From Phorcus lineatus (lineage: Eukaryota; Mollusca; Gastropoda; Trochida; Trochidae), in NCBI GenBank assembly GCA_921293015.1, contig OV121091.1:38796839-38860838 (forward strand): a stretch of DNA of 64,000 nucleotides. Reading direction: 5' to 3'. A model generated the notes under the pieces. That model ran no database searches, was not told where the DNA came from, and saw only the letters and a list, made by a program, of their open reading frames with translations. Positions 56,501-64,000 of this stretch are shown here, piece after piece (position 1 is the first letter of the stretch; each line of letters begins with the position of its first letter). Made by a program: the position numbers and the translations under genes.

Positions 56501-58046
56501 CATCCCCGGGATCTCATAGGAGGAGGCGTTAGCTCTCTCTCCAGCCACCCGCACTGCTGATTGGAACTCCACTCGGATGGTATTGGAACCTGCCTGCAAC
56601 AAAGGATCAGAAGTATTCTGGATTATCTGGACATAAACTTCTTAATTGTGAACAAACACGACGTGTTAGAGTATATGTAGACAAAAATTTAGTCTATGAA
56701 ATATTTTAATAATTTACTGTTCCTTCATCCACTATAATTTATTTTTCGGGCTCCTTATTTCATAGTGTGTATGCAGTCAAATAAAGACTTGCTGAATGAG
56801 GACCTAGACTGTATTAAAGGCTCCTAATTACACACAGTCATGAAGCAGGACTAGAGTATATGCTTACTCCTTTATTAGTTTCATTAAGAAGTACGCGGAA
56901 TATAATTATAAATAAAAATAAATAAATACTGTGGTTATCAAACTATCATGTTAAATTAGATAACCAAGTTAGCGTAATTATAATGAAAGTTCAACCTTTA
57001 AGGCCTCCTTGACGTCGAAATCGTATTTGAGGAACATGTTGTCGGAGGTCCCGACTGGATGGTTGTTGATGTACACAGAACCGATGGTGTCGAGCCCCTC
57101 GCATACCAAGTGGATGGAGCCGAGCTGGAGCACCTCGGGGGGAACTGTGGGAATAAAAGATCTTTTTAGCTCTTTAAACAGCATTTTTTTCTTATTCAAC
57201 ATGCATCATTGATATTGTTTACAATACTCCGTTATTATGTCTGTCAACCTGTCAATCATAATAAAAATAATATCATAAACAAATAAAAACGATAAATAAA
57301 TCATCCTTTCTCATTTTAGATTAATAAACTGTCAACTGGACTGATGACTGTCCGGGGTTTCAAGTTAACAAGCTAACTACCACTCACTGTTCACGCTCCT
57401 AGTGTATGTCCAATCGTCCAGAGCAATCCAGCGCAGTTTGACGTCGTTGTCCCTGTACCGCGGGTCGGTGATGAGCTTGTTGCTGCGCATGGCTGTGTAC
57501 ATACTGCCGGGAACATCCCCAGCGATCTTGATACCTGCATCACCGGGTCAGTCGTCATGATAAGTAAATGGTGCAACAATTCATCGGAAGCAATTCCACT
57601 TTTTTTCTGCTGTTTCGCTACACGGGGACAAATTGGAGTCATGCCATATGATACGATAATCCAAGCGAATATTAATATGACATAGCACACCGGAAGGGGA
57701 CTATGTAGCAACGGTACAAGACAAATCACTGAATCCTCTGACCGATTGATAAGAGAAGGAAGAATCTTGTGCATACCTTCAACAGTAAGGTTTTGACAAT
57801 AAGATATATCGTATATGCAAACTAAAGAGTCATAATCCACTGTAGTAGTGTTGTGCCTGGTATCGATGAAGATACAAAAATTAACAAATAGGAACCAAAG
57901 TTACCAAACAGTACTAACTATATGATGACTTGATCACCTTTTGCATGGTTGCTAACAGTCCACTTTCCGGTCAAGTTGATGGTCACTGCCTGAGAGCTTG
58001 TGACTAAAGTGTTCGTTATCCATAGCAGCGTGAACACAGCCTCCAT
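44588..58046 (-). CDS. MANBA: Beta-mannosidase, lysosomal GH2 family
   Basis: Removes terminal beta-linked mannose from N-glycan fragments. Exons in coding order: 58046-57938, 57534-57388, 57144-56996, 56593-56397, 55724-55667, 55269-55111, 54899-54740, 54589-54423, 53458-53321, 52789-52678, 49835-49656, 49239-49060, 47580-47483, 46879-46732, 46458-46157, 45212-45027, 44821-44588. Lengths sum to 908 codons (907 aa; human 879). It starts with a hydrophobic signal (MEAVFTLLWITNTLVTSS) and ends SLMDIYE. Catalytic acid/base is E in WAGNNECEAG (exon 10), nucleophile E in IATEYGLQAW (exon 12). Several NxS/T sites fit a glycosylated lysosomal enzyme. Odd: RLNGHGIYE replaces the usual RVWGGGIYE across the exon 8/9 join. 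The donor of exon 10 (AAG|GTCACC) is weak. Confidence 0.94.
45620..46000. repeat. Degenerate minisatellite in MANBA intron
   Basis: Diverged units of roughly 35 bases with the shared phrases ATGTTGACAG and GTTTGGCACCAAT recur about ten times. Some units carry small insertions. It lies between MANBA exons 15 and 16. Confidence 0.65.
47211..47427. repeat. MITE with about 45-bp inverted termini
   Basis: Left terminus TCTCCGCCCAGCTCCATCAT...CTAAAACGCTCGTATCGCT (47211-47268) and its reverse complement at 47382-47427. About 110 bases lie between and have no coding frame. It lies in the MANBA intron between exons 13 and 14. Confidence 0.75.
47800..49055. repeat. Minisatellite array with 240-bp higher-order repeat
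   Basis: Basic units of about 40 bases (GTGTATGAAACAAGCTTTACAACTACCCG and variants) fill most of the MANBA intron between exons 12 and 13. From about 48240 to 48800 six units form a 240-bp block that is repeated essentially without change, for example 48421-48480 equals 48661-48720. Outer units (47800-48200 and 48850-49050) are more diverged, as expected for an array growing from its middle. Confidence 0.9.
49060..49239 (-). CDS. MANBA exon 12 with catalytic nucleophile
   Basis: Encodes IHYYNYISDMWKVSSYKI, then PRIATEYGLQAW with the nucleophilic glutamate. Its donor (G|GTCAGTTG) borders directly on the tandem-repeat array that fills the following intron. Confidence 0.88.
50337..52034. mobile_element. 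Unclassified 1.7-kb element with 82-bp inverted ends
   Basis: About 82 bases (ATCTTCCTACGCAAAGCTTAACTATTGCC...TTTCCTGTGCT) at 50338-50420 are repeated inverted at 51953-52034 with about one mismatch. The interior is AT-rich and holds a poly-C run at 51237-51250. An 85-codon frame at 50572-50829 resembles nothing I know. It occupies most of the large MANBA intron between exons 10 and 11. It could be a non-autonomous DNA transposon or two copies of one repeat inserted in opposite directions. Confidence 0.5.
52678..52789 (-). CDS. MANBA exon 10 with catalytic acid/base
   Basis: Encodes LRRLKHHPSIIQWAGNNE and onward. The NE pair in GNNE is the GH2 acid/base signature. The acceptor TTTCTTGCCAG is good; the donor GTCACC is poor, and joining to 49835 keeps the frame (SSWNE then VPDVKRYYPDF). 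Confidence 0.85.
53600..54400. other. MANBA intron 8, no feature seen
   Basis: AT-rich sequence with no repeat structure or coding frame that I can support. Confidence 0.4.
55730..56390. other. MANBA intron 4, no feature seen
   Basis: AT-rich with a G-rich stretch (TGGGGTGGGTGGGGGCGGGG) near 55790. No coding frame supported. Confidence 0.4.
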
Positions 58047-60026
58047 ACTCAAATGTGCATGACACATGCTTGCCACTAACTAAGTTGTGTTATCAGGGAA
58101 GATAGCAACAGCAGAAGGCGATGACCTAGTATATACAGTATATTTATCTTATATATTATATCTTTCATAGTATAGCTTACATAATATTACACGTATTTAT
58201 CAATCAGATCAGAATTATGAAGTAGTTGTTACATATTCAAAGACATGATGTTGGAGATAAACTATATACATTAATGCATTGTGCATGCATGTATCACAGG
58301 CCCTCGGATCGTTAAAAACAATTGTTTTTTAAATAAGTTAAAAATTAAAATTATTTTTTTAGAACACCCCCTGAATCGAATTGTACTATCAACAGAGGGG
58401 TGTTCAGGGGGTGTTCTTGTTAATTCTTGTTGGGGGTATTGTTAATTTGGGTATTTTGTCAAGAACAAGATGATCATCTAAATTACAACGTTAGGATGAT
58501 ATATGTTTTATTAATTGCTTATTGTGAGTTCTTAGAAAATTGCATTTTGTTATTCCGCTGGGTTGCAATTTTACATACTTTTTCCGATATGGAATATTTT
58601 ATGGAAAACAAAAAAGATAGTTCGATTGACAAAATACTGTGCCCCCTCGATCAAGAAATATATTATCATCTTTTGGACAAAAAATACACAGATGCAATAT
58701 CAATAATTAAGCATTTTAATATCGCTAACTTATTTTGCCCAGTATATATTTAGATCGACATTTTATTTTCTATATTACATAAAATCTGGAACTGTCAATC
58801 AAAATCTATTTTGATTGCGGAAACTGTGGCCAATGTGTGATGAGCAAATTTAATTTTTGATTTGAATTTAATTTTTTCAGCAAATAAAACCTCTCTCTGT
58901 GTGGTATGAAATTCGTTTAATTCGTAAAATTAGGTGGCCAGTTTCGAGCTAGTTACTTATGTTCAAAATTCCCCCACTGGTTCCGTTTGTGTTTGTCTTT
59001 TACCTTGGGCAAGTACGTAATTTGAACGAGTTTGAGTACAAACGGTTACTCGGGAACGATATCGCGTCTTCCGTTTTCTTTCTCTTCTTAAGACTAGAAT
59101 CAGGGTCGATTACTTTCGCCTGTCCTTCCCAGACTTTCCCAACTATTGGCTCACTACTGATCTCTTCTGTCATATCGATGCATGCGTTGATAGATATATT
59201 TTAAACTTTTACTATCCTTTTCGTACCTTGTATTGCACATTTTCTTGTAATTTTGTATTGTTTAATATACTCCAACGTACATGTAGTAATGTAGTAATGA
59301 TATGTTTCGCAGCAAAGGAGTATTTCTATCTTATTTATTTTTACTCTTGACTAGTAAGGTTTTATTCAGATATATGATAATAATGGTAGTGGGCCACGAC
59401 CTTAAACCCTATTTTCATACGAATTTTATCTTCAGAAGCATAGGGCCTGGTTTTAAACTAAATGATTAACTTGTTTAATTAAAAATAAGTTGCAAATGAA
59501 GGTCATTTAGTATCCTCTATTTATTTAGAAATAGTTCAAATGATATGATGAAATGACAAATATTACTCCTTTTTTTTATTTCCGGAGGAGTTAAGTATAT
59601 TTCGTTAATATTAATTTTCTGTCTTGAATGATATACGTACTTGTTTCATTTATTATCTCATCTGACTAGGAATGATGAACACGCTTATTTTTGCCATCCG
59701 AGACATCAAAATTAATATTTCCATATCCATGATGATTTTATTGACGATACAACTTCATTGACTTTCATAGAAGAAGAGATCAGAGGAGAAGAAAAAATCA
59801 GAGTAAGCTTTCTTGGCAACCTTGACCCGAGGCCGGTAATATCTGTTAGAATATATCTGATTGGATAGAATATCTACGATCGTCCAATCGGCAGTGCCGT
59901 AAAGGAGTAGTTAAATGGTGGACAGCAATGTGAAGGAAGGTTGTGCGTTCTGATTCTTTTAATTGTGATAAAAACAGTTCAAAAACTAAAGAATATAACA
60001 AATATCGGAGGCGAACAGGACTAAAG
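58047..60026. other. Head-to-head spacer between MANBA and YME1L1
   Basis: About 2 kb that should contain both promoters. A short inverted pair, AGAACACCCCCTGA (58361-58374) and its complement (58404-58417), may be a small foldback element. A 108-codon AT-rich frame at 58427-58753 has no recognisable domain and is probably chance. Nothing else identified. Confidence 0.45.
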
Positions 60027-63000
60027 ATGGCCTCTATGCTGACCCACAGCACAGTGCAGCCACAGGTAAAAAGAATTACAACAACATATTTATATGAAAA
60101 TGATGTAACATACGCAATTATGAAACCAACATGCTCGAGTTTTCTATCTTGTTAAATACTAATATTGCAAAAAATCTTACTAAGCAACTATTTGTGTTTG
60201 CTTTTATGAAGAACCAAAGTTATTTTGCGAAAAATTAAGAATTTCTTAAAATGTTAAGTGACAATCTCCTTTAAATATTATCAATAATCACTATTTTTAA
60301 TCAGTCTTGTGAACATAATTGACAACTTATGTTATGTCCAGAATGATGAACTCGAATTTCAACAATTTCTTATCAGTTGCTTATTGGTGTATTAGAGAAA
60401 ACAGCATTTTTATTTCCTTTTTCATTTGTCAATTGTGGAAAAAAAGGAATTTTTCCGTAGGATTGAAGAGCCACAGAATATGTTATTGTTTCTAATCAAC
60501 ATATTTTCTTAATACACTTTTCATGAAAACACTTGATAACAATCACTAGTTACATGATATGTGAGAAATAGTATAAATATCAAGACAAGTCAGATGTCAG
60601 TACATTCCATGTATACAAGTAGCATTCACTATTGAATTATTTGTCATTACACAGATTTTCCTTTCTTGCGTACTACATCAGCTTGTTTTATAGTGATAAT
60701 GAGTAAATGAATGAAATATCTTCGTTTGAATTTTGACATACACTCTAAATTTATGAAAAGAAATAACCATTATCATATTAACACAAAAAGGTGACCCAAA
60801 ATGACACAACAACAATGATTAGTTTTCTTGTTAATACAGATATCAACATGTTCATAGTAACTTAATAGTATCTATGCAAATAAAAAAAAATCTTTGTTCA
60901 CTCAAAAACTGAGCAATTTTAATTGATTGTGTTGGGATGGATCTATGCAAATTACTTGCTCTTTGAAATATGGAAAGGTGAGAAGATTTATTTCTCTTTA
61001 ATGATTTTAATACTTCAAGACTTTGTAGAATGGGTGCTCATTATGGGGGTTACAGATGTTTCGTGTAAAGATATGCACTTGACCAAGTAAATACATGATG
61101 AGTGTTAGCTTGTAATACATTGTTGTCTTTGCATCTTTAGGAAAATTTGAAGTTATTTTGGAGTTTTTGAAAAGGTAAAAAGGACTTTAATGTTGGTTAG
61201 TGGCACAAAAAATGTAAACTGAACCATGACAATGCACTGATGCATAGGTGTATCTTGATATCCCTTATCTAAGGACTCAGGATAATAATATACTAGACAA
61301 TATACTGTATACCGCCAGCTGAGATTTGAGAGCCAATTAACATGAATTTATCATAATCATCATCACCAGGTTGTTGCTGCTCTTTCTCAACTGACATCTT
61401 TGTTGAATGGAGTTCGCACTCTCCATACCTCTGTCCGAGTGCCACATCAACAAAAGGAGCAAACTCTAAAACAAGCACGCACAACGTCAAGCCCAGCAGT
61501 CAATGATGCCGCAATATTTCAGCAGTCAGAGGTATTCATCACTATCTAAATATAATGACATACAATTTAATTAACTATTAACATTTATTTCATCATTTTC
61601 ATGCAATAGTTATTTTCCAAAGTAATTTGATTTGTCTTTTGAAGATAATTCTTGTTTTATTTGATTTTTATTTCCTGGATCAATCAACATGTGAACATTT
61701 CTGTTTTTTCTTAGGGGCGCCAAGTCAGTAGTGAACTGGATCTGACCAATCTGGCTGATGTTGACAGATCAGTTCTCAGTCCTCTCCTTGCTCTCATCGA
61801 GAAATCTTCGCCAAGTGAATGGGAAGAATCACATGTGTCTGCACAGAGCTTTTTTGAAAATAAAACAGGTACTATGTTCGGAAGATGATTTTTGTCTTGA
61901 TATAATATGTCAATGTTTACATAAAGGTTTGTAATGATTTTTATTATAACTATTTCAAACTATTTGTATCCTGTCACTAATCTAATGTCACTCTTATATT
62001 TTTGAGAAGCTTTGTCACAGTGTTTTTTAACAGAATCAAAAAAACATCTTTCAGGTTTTGCAGAGGGTTGTTTGAAATCTGATATGCCAGCCTTGACTCA
62101 GATAATGGGAAGCACAGGCTTTCAAAACTTCTTGAAAAGAGGAAAGTTTACACCATGTAAGTAAAGAGTGGGCAATATGATTCAAATTGTCCTGTTAATT
62201 ATTGTTTTGTGTTTTTTGTGAACGACAAACAGTTTAGTTTTCTTGTAATAATAGTGTTATTTCATTTTAAATTTTCAAAAATTGACAAATGCAAAGCAAC
62301 AAGAGTAACCAAACTAGGTAATACTGAGCTCTATTTAACTTCAACAACACCCTTATTTATGACTAGTGTTTATTTCAGGTATTATTTCAGTCGTCTATAG
62401 CTACCTAGAACTAGACACACAATTGTTACTGTACATTCTCTTAGAGTTAACAACCATGTCTTTTTTTCAGTATTGCAACAAAAGAGAGGGTTTAAGACAA
62501 GAAGATCTGAATCGATTTCTGGTCTTGGCAAAGATAAAGATGCTTCCTTTATAGATGAACTGAGACATTCTGTAAGTTAGTTATGCAAGCAATACTTATC
62601 TGTTTTAAAATGTTGATATTAATTATTAACTCAACTTTTGAGAATACCATCATGACAAAGCATGACAAAATAAGAAGTATAATTTTACTTTATAATGATA
62701 TATTTATATGTGTATTACTAATAGTTTGCTTAAGTTACCTTTTCCAATGAATGCTTGCAGAATTTTCTTACTACAAGATTAATTTATTGCCATGTTGAAT
62801 GAAATGTTAAAGATAATGGTTATAAATTTGAGAGATTATATACAGAGTTCAGATTAAAAATTTGAATTTGAACCATGGAACATGTCTGCTCCTGATGAAG
62901 AATCGGAGAACAAATCCCCCAAAATTAGTTACTATTCAAGGGATGGTTTTATTACAATTATGCTGTTTGTCATTCCTAAGGTTTTCACCAAAGTTTTCCC

Positions 63001-63726
63001 AGAGAAGCATGCCAAGAAAGAATTCCCGAAGTTCCAGAAAATTGTCACACAACATGACTCCAACCCTGAATTTCAAGACAAACTGAAAGTTGCCTTTGCC
63101 GAGGGATACCATGCCAATGCCACCCCAGGAGAGGCAAAGACAACTCTAGTCAACCGCATGTTCCGTTTCTTTGTGTACATGTGTATTCTTTGGCTTGCTG
63201 TCCAACTGGTTCTTCTTTTCACATCTATTGGGGGAGGAAGTGAGTGTCTCTTTATTACTTTATTAGATGTGTTGTCTCCATCAGATAACTCTGCTCCTAA
63301 GACTTCTTTGGGCAGCATTTTAGAAGTTGGAAGTTGACTGTATGTTGAGAGCAGAGAAGAAAATAAGGTTTTTTATGTTTGCATGAGCAAATGTTGGTCA
63401 GGGGAATAGTTCATCACCGGTAAAAAAAAACAGATAAAAAATTTGTCTTAAACAGCTTGGAATGACAACTCTTAGCATATGTAAAAATGTGCTGAGTTAC
63501 AATATTTTCAAATCTCTAAAGTTTCTTAGAAACTCTTTTAGCAGTTTTTGATATGAAGTAACACAACACATAGAAAGTTTCATTCTATGTGAAAGAAATG
63601 TTATCACAGTTGGTCTTTTTTTTTTTTGGCCAATCAGCTGGTGTCCGAGGGCTGGGTGTTTTATCGAGAGAACAGTTTGAAATAAACCCAGAGGATATAA
63701 GTATCACTTTTGATGATGTCAAAGGG
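60027..63726 (+). CDS. YME1L1: YME1L1, mitochondrial i-AAA protease (3' partial)
   Basis: Inner-membrane ATP-dependent zinc protease. Exons: 60027-60065, 61370-61531, 61715-61868, 62055-62156, 62471-62571, about 62909-63239, 63638-63726, continuing beyond the window. Support: the start MASMLTHSTVQPQ resembles the vertebrate N-terminus; HVSAQSFFENK in exon 3 is a near-exact family match; RGFKT in exon 5 lies at the mitochondrial processing region; FAEGY and a transmembrane segment (FFVYMCILWLAVQLVLLF) are in exon 6; exon 7 ends ITFDDVKG, just before the AAA domain. Walker and HEXXH motifs are therefore outside the window. The exon 6 acceptor is unsure: upstream of 62858 its frame meets a TAA (62855-62857), so I use the in-phase AG at 62907-62908. 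Confidence 0.9.
60066..61369. other. YME1L1 intron 1
   Basis: AT-rich first intron of 1.3 kb with no repeat or coding frame that I can support. It starts GTAAAA and ends CACCAG. Confidence 0.5.
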
Positions 63727-64000
63727 GTGAGTACTAGTTTTAATGTCTGCTATTGATATAAGTTTTTAGAATCTACATTTATGGATGGCATTGGCCTTCT
63801 ATGTGCATGATGTGTAATTGTGATTTGAAATACGGGATCAGTTGTATTAATAAGAGTACATTGAAGGTCATTTCCATAAGGCCGGTTGAATACCACGGTA
63901 CCTACATTTGACCTGGAAAGGGTCTATAGGTTATTGCAACCACACTTGATGTTTCTTGGTCTTCCAAAGCTGTGTTTTGAAACAACAATGTCAATAAAGA
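63727..64000. other. YME1L1 intron, cut by window end
   Basis: Starts with the donor GTGAGTAC after exon 7. No exon is seen before the window ends. Confidence 0.6.

Noticed and set aside
58427..58753. 108-codon frame in the MANBA-YME1L1 spacer
   Set aside because: AT-rich, no recognisable motif, no splice context or promoter; most likely chance.
1..64000. tRNA, rRNA or other structured RNA genes
   Set aside because: I found no stretch with convincing conserved RNA boxes or cloverleaf by eye; a covariance-model scan would be needed to be sure.

Overview
The window comes from a bilaterian animal genome. Genes are split by many short GT-AG introns, and introns and spacers are AT-rich and full of transposon debris. 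Five conserved metazoan genes are recognisable. The contactin has the six-Ig/four-FNIII/GPI layout known from invertebrates. DIRS, Polinton and non-LTR elements also occur. I infer an invertebrate, most likely a lophotrochozoan such as a mollusc, annelid or brachiopod, but the species cannot be read from the sequence.

Layout. 1-2573: 3' part of a DIRS-type tyrosine-recombinase retrotransposon lying in an intron. 3078-22176 (+): 20 exons of a contactin gene whose 5' end is left of the window. Its introns carry foldback elements, non-LTR fragments, a minisatellite and, at 10150-15640, a nearly intact 5.5-kb Polinton/Maverick-like element with 1,269-bp terminal inverted repeats and a 6-bp target duplication. 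24628-34148 (+): complete SPAG16/PF20, 17 exons, 609 residues. 36752-43904 (+): complete CDK5RAP3, 14 exons, 507 residues. 58046-44588 (-): complete lysosomal beta-mannosidase (MANBA), 17 exons, 907 residues, tail-to-tail with CDK5RAP3, with a large minisatellite in one intron. 60027 to beyond 63726 (+): 5' part of YME1L1, head-to-head with MANBA; its AAA and protease domains lie beyond the window.

The host genes are not an operon and do not share a pathway: a cell-surface adhesion protein, an axonemal protein, a UFMylation-associated protein, a lysosomal glycosidase and a mitochondrial protease. Exon joins were assembled by hand from splice sites, reading phase and remembered family structure. 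Coding phases close for all complete genes. The least certain joins are MANBA exon 10/11, MANBA exon 6 acceptor and YME1L1 exon 6 acceptor.

The most unusual object is the short Polinton-like element. It keeps long, almost identical termini and an open packaging-type ATPase gene fused to two zinc fingers and a tandem poly-proline linker, plus small basic ORFs. It lacks polymerase, integrase, protease and capsid genes. It sits 25 bp plus the target duplication from the splice acceptor of the first fibronectin exon of contactin.
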